A DNA stretch of 64,000 nucleotides. Source: Acanthacorydalis orientalis (Eukaryota > Arthropoda > Insecta > Megaloptera > Corydalidae). The notes under the pieces were generated by a model. The model worked only from the letters and a program-made list of their open reading frames with translations. It did no database searches and had not been told where the DNA came from. The translations under genes and the position numbers were made by a program. The stretch covers positions 32,710,956 to 32,774,955 of the forward strand of contig CM068318.1 of the NCBI GenBank assembly GCA_034766995.1, in the 5' to 3' direction. This document shows, in pieces, positions 1 to 12,108 of the stretch (position 1 is the first letter of the stretch; every line of letters starts with the position of its first letter).

Positions 1-158
1 TTAGAAAACATTTAATTTTATTTTTTTGTTCTTAATTTTCTCAAAATTAATTTTGAATTTTTATTAGGACAACTTCAGATCTTCAGAATTTATATTCTAA
101 ATGTAACAAATATTATGAAGTATTATATTAATATTTTTGACTATATTTCGATAAACTA

Positions 159-394
159 TTAGGGCTATAGAAAATAATTGCGGTTTATGATCTTCAAATT
201 TATTTTCGTAGCTGTTTTAAGTTATCCAGAACTGTTGGATAACGAACCCCTAACTTATGTGCAAGCTCTTGTGCAAGACCGAAAAATGCACTTTAAAATG
301 ATATTAACACGAACATGATGAAATGATAATTTTATTGAAAACATAAGGTTAATATTCAGAAAACAAAAACATCAAGTATTTTTCTATCAACCTA
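159..394 (-). mobile_element. Short internally deleted mariner (mini-mariner copy 1)
   Basis: Begins ttagggctatag then aaaataattgcggtttatga and ends tttctatcaacctag, matching the two ends of the fuller copies at 1801 and 38369. Coding strand is minus. Only a scrap of the helix-turn-helix region is left (the part reading LSHPTVL in other copies is still traceable around 208-250), joined directly to the element's 5' untranslated region. At 236 bp this is the most reduced copy. Confidence 0.7.
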
Positions 395-472
395 GTATTT
401 TCATTAGAAATAGTATCACGTTGCACATAAGTAGAAGTGATTTTTAAAAAGTACTTTTTTCCGTCTATATTT

Positions 473-769
<297 letters not shown>

Positions 770-1800
770 GGTAATTATTTGTAAATTTTCAAATACTTTT
801 AACCCCCTCTTAATGTTTATTAGAGTGATAACTATTTCTTTTAGTTTTTTTAATTCTTTTATTTATCTTTTAATGATTTAAACATTAAATTTGAATACAA
901 TTATTCATAATATTTTATGGATTACCCCACAATAATCTTACTAATATTTTTGAAACAAATACCTATTATAACAATTTAAAAGTAAATATTTTTCAAAACG
1001 TGCCCTTTTCCATTATTTCAAGATTAAAATCCAATGTGTAAATTCTTATTTTCAAATATTTGTTGTCTGATGTAGAAATGTAGATACAGGTCAATATATA
1101 CTATATTGAAAATAAAATGCTATCAATATACTATATAATGAGTGGTTACATCATAAATATAAAATTTTTCACTAGACAATATAGAAACATCGATTAATAA
1201 AAAAAACTAAACTCAAACAATAGTCGCGTATTTATTTTTGGTCAATGATATGTAATCTATTCTTCATGATAGCGTCCACATTTCAATTTATATATTACAA
1301 TGCGACTCATAAACTCTCCTAAATTGTTATCTTGGCATATAAGAATTCGACAGACTTAATAATAAAACATGACTTAAAATACAACTTTAATAATAAAACA
1401 ACAATGAAAAGTATAATATTTTCCATATAATATTAATAGCCTTCTATACTCAATGATTATAGTATAAAGTACATTAATTTATGATTCTGAAGCATGATAT
1501 CAGTTTTGGTAACATTTCATAACTTTGAAAGAAAGAAGGAAAATAATACATTTAGATTCGCTATAGAGAAAAATAAAGATAATGTATTACTTTATTACGA
1601 ATTTTTAATAAATGTTTCTTCGTTTTTTACAGTAATTATATCATTTTTATAAACACAATAAAGATCAAAAATGTTTACACAGACTTTATGTAAATATTTT
1701 ATACATATTTAATCACAGAAAAATGTTAGATAACTTAATGAAAATATTACTCAAACTTGCAATGTATAACTATTTCATCATTAAATTTAGATATATAGTA

Positions 1801-2352
1801 TTAGGTTGGTAGAAAAATAATTGTAGTTTATGACCTTCAAATTCACATACATTTATAGATTTCTCACTTTTCCTAGCTGTTTTACGTTGTCCAGAACTGT
1901 TGGATGACTAATGCTTAACTTTTGTGCAAACTCTCTAATTATTGTGCGTGGTTCGGATTCAACTACAACCTTCATTTGGTCGTTATGAACTAAAGAAGGA
2001 CGCCCACGACCTTCAAGGCTCTCGTCCCTAGTATGAAATTTTTGGAACCATGCACATAATAGTACGCACACCAAAAACATCGTTTAGTTGACGAGCAGTT
2101 TCTATTTCTTAACCACCCGTTTTGAACTCGTACAAAAATACTCTCATTTGCTTCTTTTCCATCTTTAATTCAATAACCCAATTTGAAGCAAAGATAAAAA
2201 TAAAACCAAAGTCAATGTTATCAAAATACAGGCCGAAAACTTTTCTTTAGAATGATATTAACATTAACATGATGAAATGAAACTTTCATTGAAAAAAAAA
2301 TAGTGTTAGAATTCAGAAAGCAGAAACCGCAATTATTTTCCTATCAAACTAA
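1801..2352 (-). mobile_element. Mini-mariner copy 2, retaining the transposase DNA-binding half
   Basis: Starts ttaggttggtagaaaaataa after TA and ends with the inverted counterpart (ctatcaaactaa) before TA. On the minus strand the longest frame (1853-2080) carries the typical mariner N-terminal pattern: WFQKFHTRDESLEGRGRPS, then ESEPRTIIREFAQKLSISHP and QLGKV. This is the bipartite helix-turn-helix region that binds the inverted repeats. The catalytic D...D34D part is absent: after QLGKV the sequence runs straight into the 3' end. The upstream part of the reading frame has frame breaks. About 552 bp against about 1.3 kb for a complete mariner. Confidence 0.85.
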
Positions 2353-2403
2353 TATATGAATAATATAAGTTATTATATCTTTCTCGCAGTCTATAAAAAC
2401 AGG

Positions 2404-2519
<116 letters not shown>

Positions 2520-3790
2520 AATAACACTGCCTTTATAGAATTAAATAAATTCTTTAAAAATTTCATTGATTACTTTTATTTTGTCTCGTGTGTTCATAAT
2601 TTTCTTTCATTTTTAATATTCATTAATACAGAAATATCAAAAAATTACTCATATTGGCTAATATATGATATTTATATTGCATATAAATAGAAGCATTAAT
2701 CACAATAAGTACACGGGTGTTAATGACCTTAGCTATTGAAGCGACCTACAACCCCAAATAACAACAACTACGATAACTACTATATAAGTTGTATGTCAAA
2801 GAAAAGTTTAAAAGTTCACTCATCGTAGGGATATGGTCTATCTACAGTAACAATATACTTTTCCTTGCATCCACGTTGTTTTTTGCAAGAAAAACAGACC
2901 TACAGGAAATAAAACGAAGAATAAACTTTATTTGTCTGTATAAAATTTAATTTACATATATTTATCGCAAGAAATAAAGTTTATCAGTATAATATTTTTC
3001 GTTTTATGTCTACTTGAAAAACATATGTTGTTGATTCGGACAAAGTTCGGTATCGATACGATTATTGATAATATAGATTTACTATTCTGAAAATTGAGAT
3101 ATAGTTATTTTTCGTTGTTGACAATGTAAACTAAATTATTAGTTTGTGAAGATAACCTCACTTAAATCCCATTCATTGTTATTGTTCACTTGTGCTCTCA
3201 ATTGACTAATGTTTCCTGTATGGACAAATGATAACTTTCTGTGTATTTTTTCACTTCTTTGTTTAACCCCACAGTATGTGTATTAAAAAAACTCAATAAA
3301 GAATCCGAGTAGATGTATTTTACATGAAAAACGTGTAAATTATAATTGCTATACTTTATAAAATTCAATTAATTTTATTTCATTTGTGTTTTTATATAGC
3401 TTTTCAGTAAATATGTACATTAGTTTTAATCATTAAAAAAACTTTAAAAAAATGTAATATAATAATTCTAAAAAGAATTTTAAAGATATATTTGAAAAAA
3501 TTAATAGAAGTATGAACTACTATTACAGATTTATATACCTATTCTCTTTAAGTCATAAACATACTGTTGATTATATTTAAAGACAAATACATTTTATATA
3601 TTTTTATATTAATTTCAAATTATTTTTAAAATAGAATAGATTTTTTAATCCAGTTATATATTAATATATGTTTCATATATCCAAGCAAAACAATTTAAAT
3701 AATAACTCGTGATTTTTTTCTGATAAGCTTTTAAATATATTTTTAATTTTTTCGTATTGTATTGTTTTGATATTTTGTTGTCTGTTTCAG

Positions 3791-3865
3791 AACGCTGATG
3801 AATTTACCGGATTTTAATTACCTGGAAGCTGGAGTGTTTCGAAATTTACGAGAGCTACAAACAAT
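3791..3865 (+). CDS. Lgr1: Internal LRR exon of an Lgr1-like glycoprotein-hormone-type receptor
   Basis: A 75-bp exon preceded by a pyrimidine-rich tract ending tgtttcag and followed by the donor gtaagc. The first base finishes a codon begun upstream, and the last two bases (AT) join the T opening the next exon, so both flanking introns are phase 2. The readable peptide starts TLMNLPDF and ends FRNLRELQT: one leucine-rich repeat with the usual leucine, asparagine and phenylalanine positions. In the known family (FSH, TSH and LH receptors and insect Lgr1) the extracellular repeats are encoded by separate exons of about 69-78 bp with phase-2 introns, which is what is seen. The domain would lie outside the cell and help bind a cystine-knot hormone. 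Another LRR receptor is possible, but exon size, phase and the match of the joined peptide favour Lgr1. Confidence 0.8.
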
Positions 3866-4547
3866 GTAAGCATATTTTTTTTATTGAAAATATATAACAA
3901 TTTTTATTTTTATATCGAGTCAAATACATTCTTTTTACTTATACATCATTTATTATTTTATCTTATATATATATATATAAAGTTATTTATACTGATATAT
4001 TATTCAATAAAGAATGAAAATATTTTTAAATATAAAAATAGAATTTGTTTTAAATTCGTACATATTTAATTTTTCTCTCAATTACAACATGTCCATCAAT
4101 ACGTAATATTATGAGCGTATAATACAATTTACATGTAAGTCTATATCAATATACTAAACTTGAACAAGTCTGATGCAATGAAATTCGCTTAGTTTCACTA
4201 GAAGGATAATAAAGCTAATAGATTATGTTGAGAGATCTTGTGAAGTAATTCGACTAAAGTGGTTGATACGAAAACTAGTGTGTACATAAATAAATCATTG
4301 TAAAGGGAAATTTGGTATTATTGCGTGAGATGTAAGGAAATCCATTCAAACAATGCTCTTAAAGCGAACTGAATATTTGGAGAAATTACAGAATTGAATT
4401 AAACTTTATTATTGAAACATTATCATTAGTAAATTAATATTAGTAAATTATAAACAATACATCAAATAATTATCTACACATTTAGAGTTCTACACAACTA
4501 TTCATCCTACATATTCACCTAACCAACCACCCCCCACTCAAACGCAT

Positions 4548-4550
<3 letters not shown>

Positions 4551-4596
<46 letters not shown>
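4551..4596. repeat. (TA)n microsatellite
   Basis: Pure TA run immediately left of the possible TA-flanked element at 4597. Confidence 0.95.
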
Positions 4597-4600
<4 letters not shown>

Positions 4601-5105
4601 GTGTAAAAAATAATTCGGTTCCTTTTTTAAAGTCGAAGAATTTTAACGGAAAAATGGAATATATTTCAATTATCAAAATATCTGCTATTATTTTATATAA
4701 ATTTGCTCCATTTATCGAGTAACTGAAAAATCTCTTGTCAAAAAAATGGCGGCTTTAATTCGATAAAGTCATAATTCATTTTCGGACCTCTTTTACATTT
4801 TTAACATTTTTTTCATGTTTTATGCTTCACAAAACCTTCCCCTAAAGTTAAACAAATTATTCCCGTGGCTTCGCCAGCGATTTTTTCACCTTGAATACAA
4901 AAGTATGTAATGCTTATTATATTTTTTTTCGAACGCTATCGTATTCACTACTGTTTTATGAGTTAAACTAGTTGCTTGACCAAGATAAATAGTGTTTCTA
5001 TATGTTAAGTTTGGCACTACAAAATTCTAAAACAACGAGAAAATATTTTAATTTAAAACAGAATTTTGACTGATTTAATTTTAGGGCACAGACTTATTTT
5101 TTTAC

Positions 5106-5111
<6 letters not shown>
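4597..5111. mobile_element. Possible TA-flanked MITE with weak inverted ends
   Basis: Left end ttaggtgtaaaaaataattc and, read on the other strand, right end taaagcgtaaaaaaataagt share most positions after allowing a gap; both ends abut (TA)n tracts. It has no coding potential that I recognise. The inverted-repeat match is imperfect, so this could be two unrelated AT-rich stretches. Confidence 0.4.

Positions 5112-5155
<44 letters not shown>
5111..5155. repeat. (TA)n microsatellite
   Basis: TA run broken by TACATATACA, directly left of the mariner at 5156. Confidence 0.95.
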
Positions 5156-5156
<1 letters not shown>

Positions 5157-6049
5157 TGGGTTCAGGCACAAGTTTGCAGCGTTTTTATTAAATTTAAAAT
5201 TTATTTTTTTTAATAACCAAAATACATAAACTGATCAATAATATATTCTCCTCCATTGTTTACGATTGCTTCCCAACATTCTGGCAGTTGAATTTCTCGC
5301 CAGAAGCAATTCGGTGGTTTGGAGATAAGAAGTCGTCAAACCAATTTTGAAGAGCAGCGGTGTTATTAAAGAACATTGCTCGGAGATTATTAGATAGAGA
5401 GCTGGAAAGATGAAAATCGAATGGAGCAAGATAATGACAACAGGGCGGATGTGTAATAACCTCCCAACCAACCTCTTGAATAGCCGATTTTGTAGTGTTA
5501 GAAGAATGTGGACGGTCATTATCATGCTGCATAATTACTTGATGCTGTCTTCTAGGCCGTTTTTCTTAAATTTCGGCCTTAAAGCGACGGAGTTTTTGGC
5601 AATAAACCTCTGCAGTATTGATTGATGCGGATCGTCGTGAATTGAAGCGTTTAAACCGTATTAATCAAAGTCAGATAGTCTTCCTGAACGTGAGGAATCA
5701 TTAATGTCAAAATTGCCCTCTTTGAAATGAAAAAAATATTTTTGTGTCCTACTTTCCCCGCTGACTTTCTCTTAAACGTCACGAATAGTCTATATATATT
5801 CTAGATGACTCCTTAATTTTTTGGTTAAACTCAAACAAAAGATGTCGAAAATGATCGTTTTTTTTGTATTTGATACTCCATTTCTCTTATCCAATCTTTA
5901 ACACAAACTTTTTCCAAATTGAAACATTCAAGAAGTATTAAATAAAACAATACTTTAATATTAAAATGACATTAACATATGTCGAACAGATTTATTTGTA
6001 ACGCAGCGTTCACTTGGAAAACAAAAACGCTATGAACTTTTGCATCAAG

Positions 6050-6053
<4 letters not shown>
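5156..6053 (-). mobile_element. D34D mariner-like element, decayed and internally shortened
   Basis: Ends are inverted: ttgggttcaggcacaagttt on the left and, on the other strand, taggcttgatgcaaaagttc on the right, both against (TA)n. On the minus strand the frame 5260-5532 reads MQHDNDRPHSS, then AIQEVGWEV, then LAPFDFHL. The two aspartates (in HDN and FDF) are 34 residues apart, the mariner D34D signature. Upstream, a basic region (about 5690-5780) and the entry WIREMEYQ (about 5870-5900) are recognisable across stops. About 0.9 kb, so part of the middle is missing. Inactive. Confidence 0.75.

Positions 6054-6104
<51 letters not shown>
6053..6104. repeat. (TA)n microsatellite
   Basis: Continues directly from the right end of the mariner at 5156; the element appears to have landed inside a TA run. 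Confidence 0.95.
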
Positions 6105-6108
<4 letters not shown>

Positions 6109-6774
6109 TTTAGTTTTCCATAATATAGGTAAAAACACAAGTAGTTAAATAAATAATTTCATATTTTTTATATTTTTGAATTTTTATTTAGTATGAAAAA
6201 AAGATAAAAGTTATTAATTATTATTAATCTTGTGTATAAATGGTTGAGCCATTACTTTTTGTAGTACGTGTCTTATATATTGAAAATTGGACACTTTTTC
6301 AATAATTGATTGTTTTAGGGACTAAATTTTCAGATATCTTTCAAAGCCTTCATTTCTTAAAAATGATCATAATTTATAAACTAGTGACTGTAGATCATGA
6401 AAAAAAGAGATTCTTATAATATGTAGTAGATTTTTATCTTACCATAATTATATTGCCTTTCATTTTATGATCAAAAGAAGACTCTTCCTAAAAAGTTTAT
6501 GGTTTTAAAATCAATTTGAGTTTATTAGCTTCAAACACTTTCCCTGAATATTCTCTTAATAAAATTTAATAGTTTTGAATCAAAATAAACCTTAAACACT
6601 CTTTTATAACTTAAAAACTATCACTGACTCTATATCATGACATTTCTAATTATTTAACCGCTTGACATATTTTTCTAAATAGCCTAAACTCTGTCGAATT
6701 GTTTAATGATTTTTTCTTCTAAAATATTTTTTACTCACAAACACATACATTATCGTTATATATATATATACATA
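6105..6774. other. AT-rich intron, nothing recognised
   Basis: No ORF, repeat arm or transposase motif seen on either strand. Confidence 0.6.
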
Positions 6775-7909
6775 CTATAATATATCTATTTACGCGATTA
6801 ATTGATTCCATGAAAACAGCTTGTAAATAATAACCGCGTAAATTGAGCCATCGAAAACTGTTTAAAATAGAGGTCTGTTACATATTCTCAAAGGTTACTG
6901 ATAACAAAAAAAAACACACTTTTTGATCTAGCTATCATTTATTTCCATAAAGATGAAATATCGCAAAGCTTACAACTGTACAGTCCCTATTCAAAATCAC
7001 TCTCTCTAGATGAATCTTTTACTGTTACGGTTGTCGTCATTACGGTTGTAGCTGTTATGGTTGTCGATGTTGTAAGCATAAAAAATTTATCCAGAGTCTG
7101 CTGATTTCCCGCTCTTTTCCTTCCTCAAGAATGAGTTCGTACGGTTAGATCTGAGCTTTTAATCTCTTATTGATTGAATCATTTCTTTCGCTTTCAGGAT
7201 CTATCCTTTGAATAAAATCAATAGCTTTTTGAATCATAGACATGGAATCTTTAATTTTCTGGGTCGTAAACCAGTAAGATGCTTCTTTTTCATCATTTCC
7301 TTGCTCTTCTTCTTCGTTGCTGGTTTATTTTCTTGGTTTAATTCAATAAGATCATTAGTTGTCAATATAGAATTATGTTCTTTTAAAAGTTGTTCAATAT
7401 CAGAAGCATTCAAATCACTAAATCGTTCACCTTCTAATTATCCTAGTACCGCTACATCAGCAACATCGTTGTCAACATATTTTAATTAACTGGAATCGTC
7501 TGTTAAGGCGGAAATACAATCTGGCCACAGATTTTTCCAGATAGCATTCATGGTTGTGCTCTTTAAATCTTTCAATCTTTTTTAATGTTTTCATTAGCAT
7601 CAGCGATATTATTGCGCCAAAATCCTCCAGCGTATCCAAAATTTATTTAAAATTGTATTTTAGGTAATATCTTTTTAAATTACTTATTTTTACTATACTA
7701 CATATGTTTACTAGAATTGCAAATAAAATTAAAGAATAAAAAAATTGGAGAAATTCTGATTGTGTATAGTAACAATCTGTATACAATATGATAAATTTAA
7801 GCTTTATGGTGACATATGATGTCTAGTTGAATATTTAAAATTAAAAAATTTGTTAATGGCCTTAAAGTGAATTCGCGTAAGTGAAGACCGTATAAATGGG
7901 GGGATTATA

Positions 7910-7910
<1 letters not shown>
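6775..7910 (-). mobile_element. Tigger/pogo-like element, C-terminal part of the transposase
   Basis: On the minus strand about 7540-7570 reads TMNAIWKNLWPDC, followed by LEGERFSDLNASDIEQLL and TTNDLIELNQENK (about 7350-7450), then a charged tail. This order (MNA.W..LWP, an acidic linker, an EL.EL-type segment) is typical of the C-terminus of Tigger/TIGD1-like pogo transposases. The ends read ctataatatatctattta on the left and, inverted, ctataatccccccattta on the right, both next to TA. Several stops and frameshifts; the DNA-binding and most catalytic parts are gone. Confidence 0.65.
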
Positions 7911-7980
<70 letters not shown>

Positions 7981-7982
7981 TA
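7911..7982. repeat. (TA)n followed by (GA)n
   Basis: About 40 bp TA then about 30 bp GA, at the right edge of the Tigger-like element. Confidence 0.95.
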
Positions 7983-7984
7983 GG

Positions 7985-8483
7985 TAAATAATTGAAGAAA
8001 AATCATAATTATAAAAATTTTATCAAAATTACCATGTATTTCAAAAGTTCTCTTTATTTAATCTATTGCTTAATTTTAATATTATAACATACCTATGGTG
8101 ATATAAATTTTTAGTTTAAAATATTTGTTGAATAGCTATTAGTTATTCTCAGAATTCACCTATCAAAACATATTTACTTTCAAATATTACAAACGCTGCA
8201 AAATTTGCCCCTATTAAATCACAGTTCCGATTCATGATACTAAAATTAATTAAAAGCATTTGGATGAAAGAAAATATATTTGAACTGAGATTGGGTTCAT
8301 TTTATACAAACATCAAAGACATCATTGTACATAGCTATTTTACCTCATGTTTGTAGAGAGCCCTTTAAAATTTATGTTCGGTTTACTAGTTAATTTTTAT
8401 TATTAATAATTGTATTATGATGTAATTTTCTTTCATGCTCATTTTATTATTTCTTTTGAAACTTTTAATAATTTAAACAGCTT

Positions 8484-8532
<49 letters not shown>

Positions 8533-9122
8533 TTTATTTTGAAAAATATGAAGTGTGGAAATAAAATGAAAGTATATTAATTGAAGACATTTATTTAAAT
8601 GTGTCTTATTGTTTTACTGTAAATTAAAATTTAAATATAGCTTACAGAACTTAGTGAAAATAAATAACGAATCTTATAATTTATTGCACAAGTTATAATT
8701 TATCGTACACAAGATACTGAAATTTATATACGTTATACTGGATCATGGACATCATTTTTCGTACGTACAGAAGCTAGTACATTATGGTGTCTTGTCACGT
8801 ATACGTATAAAAATGACCTTTCATTATCGAATTGCTCTGCAAAAAAACATTAACAGCTATATTATTTTGGACACTAAAAATAATCTCAATAGATGTTTGA
8901 TGAAAAATCTTATCAAAAAATAAAAAAAAGATTTTAATTGTCAAACTGTCATTTTAAAGTTAATTGACCAACAACTACTACAAAAATTAAGAAACAGACA
9001 ATAGGAATCTATTAAATGAATATGATTACTTCATAACAAGTATTTGGTTCTCCGAAAAACATTATTTATTTAAATAAAAGTGTCATAACTAATATTTGAT
9101 AATGTAAATGTAGTGTAAAGTA
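7985..9122. other. AT-rich intron, nothing recognised
   Basis: Apart from the TA tract at 8483-8528 only AT-rich sequence; 8750-8830 is slightly richer in GC with short palindromes (cacgtatacgta) but no identifiable feature. Confidence 0.6.
8483..8528. repeat. (TA)n microsatellite
   Basis: TA run with one TACA interruption. Confidence 0.95.
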
Positions 9123-9703
9123 TTAGTTTGATGTAAAAATAATTGCGGTCTTTACGTATCAAGTATAAATACGCATATATCAGTTAAAAATTATATTTAT
9201 TAATCAAAATAAAGACCATTGGTCTGCACACATTTCTCGTAACGGGAAACAAGTTTGTTTGTTCCTTCAAAATAGAATTATGGAGTCCTGGAATTAACGA
9301 ATTCATCGAAAACAATTTGAACTGATGCTTGATCTTCGAAAACCTTATCTCGTAGTAAAATACTCTATTTTTTAAAAAAACAACAATCTGTCGGAGACAG
9401 GTTCGGAGAATAATGTGGATGAGGTAGGAAGTTAATAAGTTGTACTAAATGATGCCACTTTCCGACCACCAAACAGTGATCATAATTTTTTTTACATGAA
9501 GGTGCGGTTTATGAAATTGTTTTGGTGTTCTCCTCGGTCTAGCTACTGTGATAAACGTTTCCGATTGTTGTAGAGAATCTACTTTTCATCCCATGTGACA
9601 ATGCGATCAAGAAAGAGATCATTTTTGTTACGCAAAAGAAGCGCAGAGAAAACTTTGTATTGCCTGATATTCGTTTAGTTCATACGGTACCCATTAATCC
9701 TGC
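9123..9703 (-). mobile_element. 5'-truncated mariner of the same family as 14373
   Basis: Left end ttagtttgatgtaaaaataa matches the end of the element at 14373. Minus-strand fragments read, in order, CFFKK preceded by HPHYSPNLSPTD, then DEFVNSRTP and LVSRYEKCVQTNGLYFD, the C-terminal tail of a mariner transposase. Upstream (about 9560-9700) come FLIALSH and the GTV.T segment. About 60 residues between the WW-containing strand and the PHYSP motif are missing, and the N-terminal part and other end are lost at about 9703. Confidence 0.75.
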
Positions 9704-9822
9704 TTTTTTGTTTTTCCAGTTGGGGTTTTAACCCCAACTGGAAACAACTATTAAGCGGATGATATGATGCGCTAATTGAGCGGAACCCCAGGATTCCGTA
9801 GAACACAGTTTGAAGAGCACTG
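9704..9822 (-). mobile_element. Possible hAT-like terminal fragment with hairpin
   Basis: Read on the minus strand from 9822 it starts cagtgctcttcaaactgtgt and continues into ttctacggaatcctggggtt, a layout like many hAT termini (CAGTG..TTC.AAACTG..GTTC..GGAA). It sits directly against the truncated mariner at 9123. No second end and no 8-bp target duplication could be found, so this is tentative. Confidence 0.35.
9716..9741. repeat. 26-bp hairpin
   Basis: Arms ccagttggggtt and aaccccaactgg are perfect 12-bp inverted repeats around two bases. Confidence 0.9.
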
Positions 9823-9972
9823 ATATAGAGTAACTAAAATATCGTAGGTTTTCTTTGACAAATTAAACAAACAAATTTTATTTATCAAAATATATATCGT
9901 AATATTTAATAACTCTTTCTTAACAATTTACATATTAATGTGTCTTTCTTAAAAAGTTGCAAAAATTATAAT

Positions 9973-10249
9973 CAACAAACCAAATGAAAATTTTTCGATA
10001 AAAATATTCAATAAATTATTATTGATTATTTTTGATTTTATATTATGCGCATTTTGGTAACAATTCCATTATGTTAACAGTGCCAAGTTACTGAAAAATC
10101 TGTAAGATTTTTCGATAAAATAAAATATTTTCAATAATTTTCTTTGAGGACAATGGCGTTGCTATTTAAATGTGGATAAGCGATAATCGAAATTAATAAA
10201 TAATAGTTTATTGAATATTTTTCATCAACAATTTTGGTATCGTTTGTTG
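9973..10249. mobile_element. Foldback MITE, family with AGAGCACCAAGT core
   Basis: Ends caacaaac and gtttgttg are inverted. Next to them aaaaatattcaataaatta on the left mirrors the stretch at about 10205-10225 on the right, and the arms remain recognisable to the ccaagttactg in the middle. It shares arms and core with 51373-51650 and one arm with 43531-43655. No coding capacity. Confidence 0.65.
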
Positions 10250-10849
10250 AATGAAAAAAGAATAATTTGTAAAAGTGACTTCAGTCAAAGTTTTAGATTT
10301 TTTTGTCCGACATGGTTTTCTCTAATTTTAAAAAAACTATTATGTTACTTCTAGAAATATTATTTCAAGTTCATCACTATTAAAAGTGTACAAAATTTTT
10401 GTTATCTAATTAAAAAACTATTTTCTCATAATAACCGTAAAAAAATGGATGGAAATTTCCTTAAATGCAAAGAAAAATATCTTTTAAAGATATACAAAAA
10501 TTGGTGGATAGGTGAAGAAGTCAAAAAATAATACATATATCGAAGTATTTTTAGTTTTTTATTTAAATATTTCAAATAAAGTTTATTTATTAAATCAGGT
10601 TTATATCAAAGAGAATTCTATCTTTATTTTTCAATTCATTAAATATTTCAATATAATTAAGAAATAATTAGATTTAAATTTAGACTTTTGAACGTTGCTA
10701 ATAACAATTGTAAATATTTATTTCATATACACAAAATTCATATACACAAAATTCATAAATTGAATTATAAATAGATAAAATTGAATATTCATAATCTATA
10801 CCTGAGTTAAATCTATTATAGAAGTAATACAAACAATGGTCATCTGTAA

Positions 10850-11349
10850 AGTAGGGTAAACATCATCAGTTAAAACTGACAGTCAGAGGGTAAATGATAG
10901 TCAAAATGATAATGTATGCGTCGTCAGTCATGTCTGACTGACTGTCAGTTCAATTGAAGCAATTCAAAAATTTTGAATATGATCTATCATTTACATTGAA
11001 ACTGTCAGTTAGTAACTGATAATATGCGCGTAGTTTTTGTCAATCGTCATTTAGTCTCCTGGATTTAGCAAGGTCGAAGTAAAAAATGATTTTCTTGGTT
11101 TTTTCATGTTAAAATTTTAAGAAAGAAAATGTGTTTTTATATTTTTCGGTGAAAAATGAAAAATGGAAGATGAAAAATCCATATTAATAGTCTTTATTGA
11201 TTGTTATAAAAACAACAGAGCATTACGGGACATTATTTAATCTGACAGTCTTTAAATTATGATGTACACTCTTGAATAACAGTCCAGATCGACAATTCAA
11301 AATCGTCAGATTTTGACTGTCAGCTTTAACTGATGATGTGTGCCTTACT
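10850..11349. mobile_element. 500-bp PIF/Harbinger-like MITE
   Basis: Left end agtagggtaaacatcatcag and, inverted, right end agtaaggcacacatcatcag match at 17 of 20 positions, and the similarity continues through ttaaaactgacagtca. Flanked by TAA on both sides (10847-10849 and 11350-11352), a 3-bp target duplication as used by PIF/Harbinger elements. The motif actgtcag recurs inside (10925-11010), giving subterminal repeats. No ORF, so non-autonomous. Confidence 0.75.
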
Positions 11350-11854
11350 TAAGTAAAATGACTTATAATTGATTAAATTATAAGTCTAGTTTTGATTATT
11401 CTATTGAGAAAAAACGTTGTACTTCTTATATTCAACAATCAAATACACCAACGCTCTTTTTTTAAGTTTGCAAATAAATATATTTTAATTATTATATGTT
11501 TGTCTCCAAAGCAAAATTGTGACACAAACAATACAAAAATCATTTAGATACCCTACATTTGTGAAGAATGTATAAATAATGGTAGCAAGAGAACTACAAG
11601 AGACTGCATATAATCTGCGATAATGGATGTATTGTATTCTATAGTATATAGTTTAAACGGACTGAAAAAACAGAGCAACAAATCCATACTTTATCTATGA
11701 ACATATCCATCTAAAAATATTTTAAGTATATGAAATAACTGTATTTCACTAAGAATAAATAATTATTTCTTACCACAGATATTCGTGGTTCAAAAATAAA
11801 TCTGTATTAATAAAATTATTTAAGTTGAATGATCAAATCAATAAATTAAATATT

Positions 11855-11883
11855 GTATATATATATATATATGTATGTATATA
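11855..11883. repeat. Short (TA)n tract
   Basis: TA run with GTATGT interruptions. Confidence 0.9.
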
Positions 11884-12108
11884 CTTCTTATTCCGATTAT
11901 AAAACACTTAACGGAATAAGCAAATGGTTTTACTGGGGAATAAATTTCCGTATATTTTAGATAAACCGATGAGAGTGTTATTAATATTTACATAAGTATT
12001 CAATAAATCAGAAATACTTTATTTTCAGAAGTATCATTTTCTTAACTAAAATTTTATATAAAAAGAGTGTATAAAAGAAGTAAATTATAAAAATTGTTCT
12101 TGAAAATA

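Noticed and set aside
3884..4069. 61-aa plus-strand frame just downstream of the first exon
   Set aside because: Lies after the donor site at 3866, is not in the phase of the exon, and has AT-driven composition; read-through is not supported.
5410..5625. 71-aa plus-strand frame
   Set aside because: Antisense to the mariner transposase remnant at 5156-6053, whose minus-strand text carries the D34D motifs.
7208..7489. 93-aa plus-strand frame
   Set aside because: Antisense to the Tigger-like C-terminal remnant, which reads coherently on the minus strand.
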